Assembly (NCBI RefSeq): GCF_036884655.1
Contig: NC_088345.1
Span: forward strand, 26,639,501 to 26,703,500
Direction: 5' to 3'
DNA length: 64,000 nucleotides
DNA from: Musa acuminata AAA Group
Lineage: Eukaryota > Streptophyta > Magnoliopsida > Zingiberales > Musaceae
In this document: piece after piece, positions 54,150-64,000 of the stretch
Layout of the letters: each line of letters begins with the position of its first letter
Position numbering within the stretch: position 1 is the first letter of the stretch
Made by a program: the position numbers and the translations under genes
Notes under the pieces: model-generated
The model's database searches: none
Told to the model about the DNA's origin: nothing
What the model saw: only the letters and a program-made list of their open reading frames with translations

Positions 54150-55105
54150 TGTTAAATATCGTATTTTAATGATGAAACCAATTGATAAGTGTTTATGATT
54201 TAATTTACGTTTTGAGTGACGTAGGATGCTTCGATCAGGGAGAGATAATTAAAGCAGAAAAAATCATGTTGGGCCGAAGGAAAATATGTCAGAAGATTGG
54301 ATGTCGGGCCAGACGATTGGTCGACATATTGATAGAAGGCTTCGGGCCATCGATTCGAGCATCAAATCAAGAAGAGCAGATATTGTGCCAAGGATATCAG
54401 AGTTGTAGAGTCAACTGGCCGATTGGGCAATAGGTCGCAAGAGAGGACGATATGCTGAAGAATTGGACGATGCATCGATGGACTAATGACATGCCGGACA
54501 ACATGATTCAAGCTTAGTAATAATTGTTTAGATCGAAGTGTGTTTTTACATGTGCAGGATTAACTACAATAGCAAGGCATAAAGTAAAATGAAGTCCCAG
54601 AGTCAAGAACGTGATTTCGTTGGGAGTTCGAGAGTTCGTCGGAAGTCCGAATGTTCATCGGAAGTTCTATAGGAACCAGCCGAGAAGTCTCAGAAGTTGC
54701 TAGAGAAGCTCATCGGAACTCGCCAAGAAGATCATCGTGAAGTGTAGGAGCTTACTGGGAGTCTGCTGAAACATTGCCGATAGATCGTTGGAAGTTCACC
54801 GGAAGATCGCCGGAAGAAACTAGATTAACGAACTTGTTTAGCTAGGAAATGTCTTAGAATTCATAGTTAGCATGTAATTGGGATTGGATTTGGGCCAACC
54901 TAATTAGGGGCCAATTGGGCCCAATGAAATGCCCAAAAATTGACCCAAGAGATGGCACAATCTTCGAGACTATGTCAGGCGGTGGTATCGCTAGTCTAGA
55001 CGGTAGTGCCACCGGTAGTACCGTCTAGTGCAGTGTTAGTGTCAGACTGACAATAGTAGTGATACCGTCCAGCACAAGCGGTGGTACCGCCCGAACCTAG
55101 GAAAC

Positions 55106-55541
55106 TATTAGAACCCTTACAGATTCTAAACTTGGGGTTGATCTCTTTAGGGTATCGGCCTCCTTAGAACTCTATAGGGGTTCCTCCCTCCAAGTTGCTG
55201 CTCAAAAGCTGTAGAAAAGATTCATCTATTGCTTATGAAAAGAGGTGGAATACATGACTATTTATAGGGCTTCTAAACCCTAACTCCTAATATGACTCTT
55301 ACTTAAGATTCCTACTTCTAACCAACTCCTAATAGGACTCCTACTCAAGACTCCTACATCTAACCAACTCCTAATAGGACTCCTACTCAAGACTCATATT
55401 CCTTTACAACTCCTTATTCTTCTCTAAGAAATAACCTCCTAACCCTAGCCGGCCTCTTCACCTCTTTAATAGGGGTCGACTTAGGTAGGTTTTACATGAA
55501 TGTCCCTCTCAATTAGGACTCTCCTAGCTAGATTCCTAATA
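55106..55541 (-). repeat. 3' LTR of gypsy chromovirus
   Basis: 436 bp; contains a short tandem series of CCAACTCCTAATAGGACTCC at 55321-55400. Matches 59797-60222 at most positions. Confidence 0.82.
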
Positions 55542-55558
55542 GACCCGCCCTCTTCAAA

Positions 55559-58500
55559 TTAGCCTTGTCCTCGAGGTTGACGATTCATGAATTTTGGAAA
55601 TTTGATCTTCAAGTCATCATAGTTCTCCCAAGTGGCATCTTCTATTAGTAGGTTTGCCCACTGTATTAGCAATTCAATAGTGGATCGTCGTCGTCGAGTC
55701 ACGATCCATCGATCAATAATGGCACTTGGCTGAGTTTGACGTTTTCCTTGGGGCTGTCTCCAAGCACCTATTTACAACTTTCGTCTGGCCGTCGGTTTGT
55801 GGGTGATATGTCGTACTCCTTTTCAATTTAGTACCCTGCATATAGAATAACTTTGTCCAAAATCTGCTCGTGAAGATATAAGTAGAATTTATCATAAGCA
55901 CAATGTGTCCCTTATAGTGTAATTCTTTTGAGTCCCAATTGTAATGAGCCATGAGGCTTGTTGCTTCCTCCAATTTTTTTATAATCTTACTAGTCTCTGA
56001 ATCTTCCTGCCATTCCATCTTAATATTTTCAAGGAAGTCGCTGGTCGGAAGTGAAACGACCGAAACTTCAACTTGCTCGGGTAGCTATGAAAGCGCATCT
56101 GCAAGAACATTCTCTTTCCCCTTTTTGTAAGTTATTTCATAATCAAATCCAAGAAGTTTTGTTACCCATTTTTGCCACTCAGGGGATGATATCTTTCACT
56201 CCAAAAAGTACTTGAGGCTTTTATGGTCGGTTTTAATTTAAAATCGTCGACCAATCAAGTAGGGTCTCCACCTTATTGCTGCACGCACAATGGCGAGCAT
56301 CTCCTTATCATATGTTGACTTATTTTGATGGTAGGAAGATAATGTCTTGCTAGTGTATGTGAGTGGTCGACCATCTTGCATAAGAATGACTCCAATTTTG
56401 ACTCCAGATGCGTCGACCTCAATAATGAAGGGTCGGTTGAAATCTGGTAGTGTTAGCATCGGCGTCGTCGTCATGGCTGCCTTAAGTTTGTTAAAGGCAG
56501 CGGGGGCTCTGTCTGACCATTGGAAGACATCTTTTTTCAGTAAGGAAGTAAGTGGTGCACTGATCTCTCCATAGTTTTTCACGAACTTGCAGTAGTAGCC
56601 TTTTAAACCCCGAAAGCCATGTATCAATTTTATTTTCCTTGAGGTCAGCCAGTTTTGCATTGCTCTAATTTTGAAGGGGTCTACTGCCACAACTTCCTCT
56701 GATATGATATGCCCAAGATATTCCACCTTCTTTTGAAGAAAGCAAAAATTCATAGTGGTTGTTGTGTGTTCAAAAGGTGGTTTTCGGTATGTCTTCTTCG
56801 CATACTCGTATTTGATGATACCTGGATCGAAGGTCCAGCTTTGTGAAGATTTATGCTCCCTTTCATCTAGCAACTCAACTACTACTGGAATAGGGTATTT
56901 ATCCTTGATGGTTATGCCATCGAGAGCTCGGTAATCAACACATAATCGCCATATTCCATCTTTCTTTCGTATGAGGAGCATCGATGAAGAGTAGGGGCTG
57001 CAACATGGCCGAATAACTCCTGTTTTGAGCATCTCTTTTACAATCCTTTCTATTTCATCCTTCTGGAGATGTGGATACTGATATGGCTGAGCATTTGCTG
57101 GAGATTTGCCAGGAAGAATCTTATACAATGATCATGCCGACGGGTAAGAGGTAGGTTGCGCGGTTCGTCAAATATATCTGAAAATTCAGCAAGCAAAGGA
57201 AGTAGATTTTGATCTTCAAATTTTGTTGGCACTCCCTTAGTTTGCTGCTCAAGTTGTACCAAAAAGCCGCTGCATGCTTTATGCAAAACCTTCTCCATTT
57301 GTTGTGTGCAAATCGTTGTTACGTTGCCCCCACGTTTCCCGTTCAGTATCACCTGTTTCTCCTTACTGTAAAATTTCATAATTAGTTGCATAAAATTCTA
57401 AGAAATATCACCTAATGTTATCAACCATTTAATTCTGAGCATGGCCTCATGATCATCAAGAGGGAGAAGGAAGAAATATGCAATTATCTCTTGGTAAGGC
57501 CTTATGATCAGCAACAATTTCACTTGCGGGCGCCTACGATCATAGTTCAAAATCCAACCATCGGCAGCCTTAACGTCAAACCTACTACAATTCTCAATAG
57601 ATAAAGCCATTTGGACAGCAACCATACTATTTAGAAAGTTATTAGTACTGCCCATGTCGATGAGAACAGTGATCGGTTGTTGTTTGAGAAGGCCTCCAAC
57701 TTTCATCATTTACAGGTTTGAGTAGCCGGCTAGTGCATGTACCGTAACTTCGATCGGTTATGGCTCTTTTTCTACATCTTCTTCTTCATGTTCAAGGCTC
57801 TCTTCTGGATATTCAGTGATCTCTTCTTCTATTGGTTCAATTATAAGAAGTCTCCCTTTACTACAGCGATGCTCACGGCTCCACGGCTCGTCGCAATGCC
57901 AACATAACCCCTTCGCATATCGCTCCCAAAGCTCTTCTCTTGTTAACCTCTTTGGTGTAGGGACTCGGTCGACAGTAGGAGGGGCTGATGGCTTCAATAT
58001 TGCTGGTTGAGGAGTGACCCTAGTCCTCCGAGCTTCATGGTTCAATTGCTCCTCTTGATGTCGTGCGAAAGAGATGGCTGCCATAAGCGTGTACGGTTGT
58101 CGTGCTTTAACCTCTCCTCGGATCTCCAGCTTCAAGTCCTCAATGAAGGTCCTCAATAGCTGTTTTTGAGACCAATCATGAGTTTGATTAGATAATCTTT
58201 CAAACTTGGTTTGGAACTCCTGAATGGTGGAGGTTTGTCGGATCTTTGCTAGTTGTCCGTCAGTATTCTCGTAATCGGTTGGTCTGAAGTGTATCAGCAG
58301 TCATTCTTGGAATTGCCATCATGAAAGGACTCCATAAGTATATTCAAACCAGTCAAACCACTGTATAGCATCCCCTTCAAGATGTATAGCTGCAATTTTT
58401 ACCATAGATGCGTCCGCGATTTTGTGGTACCGAAAATATCGCTCCGCACGTGAGATCCAACCAATCGGGTCTCCTTCTTCCCATCTAGGAAAATTTACCC

Positions 58501-58739
58501 TCATGCATGGATAGTTGGGGTCAGTCATAGAGCCTCCCCTCCCTTGGAACTCATCTCTTCGGGCCTAGTGCGATTGGGCAAAGCTCTCTCCTTGATATGA
58601 TTTTTTCGGGCTTAGTGGTCTGCCCAATCTGAGTTCGGTAAAGAGTGTCCAAATCTTATCCTCTATTCGCGCCTCCAAGGCTTCAAGTTTAGCATTGATT
58701 GCCTCCTTAGATGCCATAGTATATGCCTCCAAATCTATG
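55559..58739 (-). pseudogene. Broken chromovirus gag-pol lacking RT active site
   Basis: gag from about 58717 (MASKEAIN-like start) with VNFPRWEEGDPIGWISRAER near 58480 and zinc-knuckle CWHCDEPWSREHRC near 57895. Protease VLIDMGSTNNFLNS at about 57675-57635. RT: GVIRPCCSPYSS, WRLCVDYRALDGITIKDKYP, then text shifts frame at the ELLDE region and resumes at FLQKKVEYLGHIIS, so the palm with the YxDD motif has been deleted. RNase H: FIIEVDASGVKIGVILM. Integrase is reduced to [17 protein letters not shown] (about 55810) and flanks. Chromodomain tail EDATWENYDDLKIKFPKF at about 55640-55590. Confidence 0.82.
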
Positions 58740-59796
58740 ATGTTAAGATCTCTCTTTTGTTGTTAGGTTAAAGGCATGTATAGGTTGAGAGAACTAATGG
58801 TCGAAAGGGTTGGTGGATCGGTGGATGTAGGCTACGATTTAGGCTTGTTTTATGGCTATTTTGGGTGCAGTTTGAGGGTGTGGTTTAGTGGAGTTTTAGG
58901 GCTATGGATGAAAGTTTTGGATCTGTAGTAGATGATAGCAAAGGTTTGATAGAAATCAGTAGAAGTTGCAGCAAGTATGTGCTGTGTTGTAAGAGTAGAA
59001 TTGTCGTCGAAGAAATAATGGTTTCTCGATGTAATTTCTACCAAAAACTTGAGAGAATTGAGGAGGGAAGGATGTCTAATTTACTCAAGAGAATTTTGGT
59101 AGTATAACAGCAAGAAAATTGGTGCAAGTTGCAATAGCAGAATTATTGTCGAAAAATTTCAACGGTTTACGATGAAAATTTACAGCAACACAAAATCATT
59201 TTTAGAGATGAATTTCTCAATAAATCAATCTTAGATGGAAGTCAAGATAATCTACGAAGTGTATAAGAAATTTCATTCAAAAAAGTTTACAAATAGATGG
59301 GTTAAAGCAACAATATGCGGTTGAAATTTTCTGCAGCATTAATTTTGAAGTGTAGCAGATTGGACATAAAAGATCAGTAGTTTATATTGAGAATTTTTCA
59401 ATGAAACCAAAGGGAAATCTACTGTTAGGAAGTGTCAAAGATGTTATAAAAATTTTACAATGGTGCTATGCGGTTGGAATTTTACAATGTATCTTTCGTC
59501 GTAGAGATGAAAACTTTATGATGAAAAGTTTATGCAGCAATATAAAAACAATTTTTTTTGAAATTTTTGAATAAGGATAACTAGATTGCAGCAGCAGTAA
59601 GGTAGGAAACCAGAACTTGTTGCAATTCACGGGGAGATCAAAGGATGATCCGTGGTGGTGGAGATGATGGCGGAATTTGGCGATGATCTTTTAAGCAATT
59701 GTGGGAATTGCTTTGGGTGGCTATGGAGGGTTGATGGATGGCTATGGAAGGGCAGCGAGATGCCAAGAACGCTGCTATAATACCAGGTGTTAGAAC
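58740..59796 (-). other. Leader of the gypsy chromovirus
   Basis: About 1.05 kb between PBS and gag. AT-rich with repeated AATTTT, TTTGCAGC and GTAGCAG words, no coding motif. The small frames on both strands here are not supported. Confidence 0.5.
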
Positions 59797-60222
59797 CCTT
59801 ACAGATTCTAAACTTGGGGTTGATCTCTTTAGGGGATCGTTCTCCTTGGAACTCTATAGGGGTTCCTCCCTCCAAGTTGCTGCTCAAAGGCTGCAGAAAA
59901 GATTCATCTATTGCTTATGAAAAGAGGTGAAATACATGACTATTTATAGGGCTTCAAACCCTAACTTCTAATAGGACTCTTACTTAAGACTCCTACTTCT
60001 AACCAACTCCTAATAGGACTCTTACTCAAGACTCCTACTTCTAACCAACTCGTAATAGGACTCATACTCAAGACTCATATTCCTTTACAACTCCTTATTC
60101 TTCTATAAGAAATAACCTCCTAACCCTAGCCGACCTCTTCACCTCTTTAATAGGGGTCAGCTTAGGTAGGTTTTACATGAATGTCCCTCTCAATTAGGAC
60201 TATCCTAGCTAAAGTCCTAATA
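59797..60222 (-). repeat. 5' LTR of gypsy chromovirus
   Basis: 426 bp, TGTTAGAACCC to TCCTAATA, same internal tandem words at 59998-60070. The few differences from its partner suggest a more recent insertion than the others here. Confidence 0.82.
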
Positions 60223-60813
60223 GAAACCCGGGATGAGATGTTTTTAGGCTCCAAGTTTGAATCAACTTGAGGCCTATAAATACCCCTCTCATCCTTGATT
60301 AACATACATAAGACTTGAGAGTAAAAATAGAAAGAAACGTTGCTGCAATCTTATGTGAACTCCTCTCAAAAGTTTTAAGTGTTAGAATAGTTTGAAAGAG
60401 GAGTAAGTGGGGGTATAAGAGTTATCTCCTAAACTGGGTAAAAGAAGAATCAAGTTGTAAAAGGTGGTTAGTCTTCGCCTATTGAAGGAAGACTGATAGT
60501 GGATACCGGTGGCCTCGACGGAAGAGGAATCGACAAAGTAAATGTATGTCACAATGACCGAACCACTCTAAAATCTGGTTTGCATTTTGTCTTGAGCAAT
60601 TTACTTTACTACAAACCATTTTACTTACTGCCTTCAATACATTTACGAACACGCTTTCTAGTTAAGTATTTCCGAGTTCAGCTTTTATTGTACGAAGAAG
60701 TTTTCAGAACCGACATATTTTACTACTGTACTAATTCACCCCCCTCTTAGTATCGACCCCTTTTCTATCAGATCCTCTATCGACACTCAATAGTCCTTGT
60801 ATAGACTTTGGGA

Positions 60814-60864
60814 AGTGGCAAGAAGCCATGAATTCTGAGATGGATTTCATTTACTCCAACATGA
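60814..60864 (+). pseudogene. Tiny copia RT fragment
   Basis: Plus strand TGG CAA GAA GCC... encodes WQEAMNSEMDFIYSNMKS, the conserved start of a copia reverse transcriptase. It is of a lineage different from the Sirevirus RT in this window and lies between the continuation of the inverted LTR (60793) and the next element's LTR end (60868). Confidence 0.6.
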
Positions 60865-60899
60865 AATCCATTGGTTTCATCATCAAAATCCGAGATTAA

Positions 60900-62779
60900 A
60901 CAATCTCCCCCTTTTTGATGATAACAAGCAATTGATGACGGAGTATAAACAAACTCTCAAAATTTAAACAAACTCCCCTATCAATATGCTATATTAATAG
61001 AACTCTTGGATTTAAAAATCTAAATAACATATTATCATAAACTTATGCATAACATCATACTTCTCCCCCTTTGTCATCAATAAAAAGGAGCAATTCAATT
61101 ATCAAGTGTTTTAGACATTACAGTTCAAATCATTGCATAATAAACATAATATCAAGTTTTATCATTATGCAAGCTAGCAAATTTAGCAAGTGCTACATTA
61201 TGTAAGCTATTAAGTTTTAGATATGCATGGTAGTAAGATAGCATGTTCTACGACATACAAGCTAGCAAAATTTTTTTTTATCATTTTAAAAAGTGTAAGC
61301 TAGCAATATTTCGAAAAAAAATGCAAGATAGCTTTCTCGTTGAAGTTTGCAAGCTAGTGATTCTTGCTTCCTTTTGCAATGTGCAAGTTGCAAGTTTTGC
61401 TTTCTTCTTGCATTGTGCAAACCCCTTTGTCATAGTCAAAAAGAAGGGAAGACCCTTTACATCAATTTTCAAATCATGACAAAGGTAAAGTATCAATCCT
61501 TTTTCAATATGTCATAATTGAAATAAACATTGAATTCAAATCAAGGTAATTTTAATCATGATTCATATCATTTGTAATACATCAAATATATTATAATAAA
61601 ATCATGAGTATTGCATGCATCATTCCAAATCAAAAATATTTCACATCATGATGGTATCAAATATCGAGAAATCAAGATAATGATTCATAAAAAATATCAT
61701 AAGTTATAATCAAGAGAAAAATTATCATTCATTTTCAACTCATTCAATTTGTCAAATCAACAAAGTCACTTCAAAGAGATTCAAAGTGAAATAAAGAGAT
61801 TTAGAAATCTCTCTAAATGCAAGTGATTTCCTTTCTCCCCTTTGTTATTGTAAATAAGAAAGAAGAATTTTTAATGGTGCAATTTATTTTTTTCTTATAT
61901 CAATGCTCTAAGCACCACTTAAATACAAAGGTAATCATATGAAAATCATGACATGAAAGATGAAAGATCAAGAAAGATCAATTCATAAATGTTTCATCTT
62001 GACAAATCTTTTTTTTAGTAAGGAAAAAGGATTCAAATGAATTAATTAAGTCATTAATCCAAAAATCCATGAATCAAGGCTCTTCTTTTGCAAATAGAAA
62101 GATGATCTTGATTTAAAAAGAAAATTCAAGTTATGAAGAACCGAGAAATCCGAAAAAGGAATTCATACATTTGGAAGATTTAGCATGCCTAATTTTCATC
62201 TAATGAAATCAAACTATTCCTCATTCAATTTCAAATCGTCAAATTATTAAAATAATTTTTCAAGAGATTCATTAAAAATAACATAAATAGATTCATTAAT
62301 CTCTTTTTGAAAAATTGATAAAGTAGATAAAAATAAATTTTTTAAGAAAAATATTTTCCACTTTTTAGTTATTTCAATTTAAGTGATTGATTTCATATAT
62401 GTATGCCCTTGTCATTTATACGAAAAAAAAACAAGCATCATTGTTTAAAAATGAAAAAGTAACTTTCATTAAGATAAAGGTTGAAAAGCCATAAATTACA
62501 AGATCATCATGCATAATTTTGAAATATAAACTCATTAATTTATCAAATATGATTTCATTAAACATAAAGCATTTAATTTTAACATTTTGTTCCTTTATCA
62601 TAAAACATGTAATTTTCATTATTATTTTTAAAATTAACTAGTAAAAGAAAACATGATCCCAATTTTTTAGCATTTTTATTACATTATTAAACATGTAATT
62701 TTTAAGAAAAATAATTAAACTAAATTAAAAATTACTCATGAAAAGCATCATGTAATTTCAAAATAAACTAAGGGGATTT
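60900..62779 (-). other. Non-coding tail of second pol-less Sirevirus
   Basis: AT-rich, with degenerate AAGCTAGCAA and TTTGCAAG words (61150-61400), the same words as at 53610-53900 on the other strand. No pol motif found in any frame. Frames at 61243-61496 and 62416-62619 are not supported as genes. Confidence 0.65.
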
Positions 62780-63640
62780 TGATTGTCTCGTCGTCGAAAG
62801 CCGTTAAGGCATAGTTTGCCACATAGCCTTTGTTGATTTTCTCATTATCTTCAGATGAGCTCAATTCATCCCAAAGTGCTTCCCTCTTCTTCTTACGTTC
62901 ATAGCAAGTAGTTACATTCTTTTTGTTCTTTAATTTTTATTTCGTGAACTTTTTAAATTTCATAGTGAGGAGTTCAAGTTTACCATCACTTGAGCTTATG
63001 CTCGAGTGGTCTTCAATTGTTCTAAGTCTGAAATCCTTCATGTTCTTTGGAAGGTTGTCCTCAAGTTCGTTTTGTGCCACATTGATCATTTCTTAGGTCA
63101 TTAAAGACCCAATTAGTTCTTCAAGTGGAAGCTTGTTTAAATCTTTTGCCTCTTGTATGTCAATTACTTTTTAATCTTAATTCTTATGAAGAGAATGTAA
63201 AATTTTATTTACAAGTTCAAAATCTGAAAAATCTTTTACCAAGTGCTTTTAGACTATGGATGACATCCGTAAAATGGGTGTACATATCTCCAATAGTCTA
63301 GCTTGGTTCTATTCGAAATGACACAAAATCATGCATCAAAATATTAATCTTCAAATATTTAATTCTATTAGTGCCTTTATGTGTAATTTCAAGAATGCAC
63401 CAAATATCGAAAGCTATTTTGTAAGTAGAAACCCAATTGAATTCATTTTTATCTAAGGCGTAAAATAAGACATTCATAGCCTTTGCATTTAAAGAGAAAG
63501 TCTTCTTCTCCAACACATTCCAATCGTTCATCAGAAGAGAAAACTTTTGAAAATCAAATTCAATTATATTCCATAAATCAAGACTCAACGAGAGCAAGAA
63601 AACTCTTATTTGAGTTTTCCAATATGTGTAGTCCGTCCCA
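62780..63640 (-). pseudogene. Broken gag of second pol-less Sirevirus
   Basis: Starts near 63640 (text like the VRVFLLSLSLDLWNIIEF region) and reads MNDWNVLEKKTFSLNAKAMN, FDIWCILEITHKGTNRI, then across frameshifts IEELIGSLMT-like and LWDELSSSEDNEKIN to ANYALTAFDDETI near 62790. The first zinc knuckle is degraded to CYERKKK. gag therefore extends further than in the other pol-less copy but stops at the point where the full element continues into pol. Confidence 0.75.
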
Positions 63641-63644
63641 TTGC

Positions 63645-64000
63645 AGTGATAAAAAAGTTAGTTCTAAAAAATTCTTTCGTACATTGAAAATCAATCCTGA
63701 AAATATGCTTGACTTGAAAGCGTGTTTGTAAACATTTTGAAAGCAATAAGTAAGTAAAGTTATTTGTAGTTAAAGTAAATTACTTAAAGGAAACGTAAAC
63801 CAGATTTTTATAATGGTTCGGTCGTTGTGACCTACATCCACTCTCAATTCCTCCTCCATCGAGGCCACTGGCATCCACTATCGGTCTTCCTTCAATAGAC
63901 GAAGATCAACCACCTTTTATAGCCCTTTTTCCTTTTACCTTTTACCGGGTTTAGGAGATAACTCTTACACCCCCCCCCCCCCCCCACTTACTCCTCTCTC
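63645..64000 (-). repeat. 5' LTR interior, truncated at both ends
   Basis: CAGTGATAAAAAAGTTAG aligns with LTR interior near the CCGCTGCACTAATTCACC end of other copies, and the block GGTTCGGTCGTTGTGACCTA at 63814 with 42655 and 43617. It joins gag without a PBS, so the LTR terminus has been deleted. A run of C at about 63969-63986 sits where other copies have about two to five pyrimidines. Confidence 0.7.

Larger units (their letters stand above)
55106..60222 (-). mobile_element. Full-length Ty3/gypsy chromovirus (Reina-like), defective
   Basis: LTRs 55106-55541 (3') and 59797-60222 (5'), T(A/G)TTAGAACCC to CCTAATA. Perfect target duplication GAAAC (55101-55105 and 60223-60227). PBS on the minus strand CTGGTATTATAGCAG next to the 5' LTR; polypurine tract GAAGAGGGCGGG next to the 3' LTR. 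Interior order: leader, gag, protease, RT, RNase H, integrase remnant, chromodomain. Length 5.1 kb with 430-bp LTRs suits the Reina lineage. It lies inside the 3' LTR of the pol-less Sirevirus. Confidence 0.88.
41368..60770 (+). mobile_element. Pol-less Sirevirus (gag only), carrying two nested insertions
   Basis: 5' LTR: 41368-42142 plus 51132-51838. PBS TTGGTATCAGAGCC at about 51840. Internal region 51839-54149 holds a broken gag followed by 1.5 kb without coding. Polypurine tract AAAAAAGGGGGAGATTG at 54135. 3' LTR: 54150-55105 plus 60228-60770. Both LTRs come to about 1.5 kb once the insertions are removed. Target duplication GATGC (41363-41367) versus GATCC (60771-60775), one mismatch. 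No protease, integrase or reverse transcriptase motif exists anywhere in the interior. Confidence 0.8.
54150..60770 (+). repeat. 3' LTR of pol-less Sirevirus (split by gypsy insertion)
   Basis: TGTTAAATATCG directly after the polypurine tract, to TTTCTATCA. 55106-60222 is the inserted gypsy element. The parts match the 5' LTR, for example GGATGAGATGTTTTTAGGCT at both 51291 and 60231. Confidence 0.8.
60868..64000 (-). mobile_element. Second pol-less Sirevirus, minus strand, runs off window
   Basis: 3' LTR cut to about 32 bases (TTCATCATCAAAATCCGAG to AAACA, 60868-60899). Polypurine tract AAAAAGGGGGAGATTG (60915-60900), extra tract AAAGGGGGAGAAG near 61068, a 1.7-kb non-coding tail to about 62770, gag (62780-63597), then directly LTR interior from about 63645 with no PBS. 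Order and sequence match the copy at 51839-54149. Confidence 0.78.

Noticed and set aside
1..64000. CRISPR arrays, tRNA, rRNA or bacterial operons
   Set aside because: No regularly spaced identical repeats with unique spacers, no cloverleaf or rRNA signature, and the sequence is clearly plant nuclear. The TGGTATCAGAGC words are retroelement primer-binding sites, not tRNA genes.

Overview
This window looks like nuclear DNA from a flowering plant, probably a monocot. It is dominated by LTR retrotransposons nested inside one another. Multi-exon host coding sequence with GT-AG introns, plant-type copia and gypsy elements, MITEs and the absence of bacterial features all support this. The GGTACC-rich LTRs and GTACC/CCGG-rich short repeats remind me of Musaceae (banana/enset); that is recollection, not a search result.

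One intact host gene is seen. It lies on the minus strand from 34234 (ATG) to 6619 (stop). Seven exons join in perfect phase into a 239-residue, probably coiled-coil protein. Its introns are inflated by transposable elements. Intron 2 (4 kb) holds a dead RTE-type LINE and a polypurine repeat. Intron 3 holds a second polypurine repeat and a tandem duplication. Intron 4 (15.3 kb) holds a degenerate chromovirus, a hAT-like MITE split by a deleted gypsy element, part of a non-coding LTR element and an ARM-like pseudogene. Intron 5 (6.3 kb) holds a non-coding LTR element inserted into a Sirevirus LTR.

1-4833 is a decayed minus-strand copia element of Sirevirus type. 4834-6618 is the 3' flank of the host gene with an LTR-like segment. 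34235-34988 is the promoter side of the gene.

34989-64000 is a retroelement nest. A family of about 1.3-1.6 kb LTRs appears at 34989-38106 (+), 38112-38840 (+, partial), 38845-40205 (-) and 40206-41367 (-). The last is split by a plus-strand, pol-less Sirevirus (41368-60770). That element carries a nearly complete copia element (42143-51131, perfect TSD CTAAA) in its 5' LTR and a gypsy chromovirus (55106-60222, perfect TSD GAAAC) in its 3' LTR. A second pol-less Sirevirus (60868-64000, minus) follows.

No element looks autonomous as read. The 42-51 kb copia element is the best preserved, with a handful of nonsense or frameshift lesions. The most interesting theme is trans-dependence: a gag-only Sirevirus family with two independent copies, a coding-free gypsy-type LTR element with two copies, and a gypsy copy reduced to gag-protease. 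No tRNA, rRNA, CRISPR or organellar gene was recognised.
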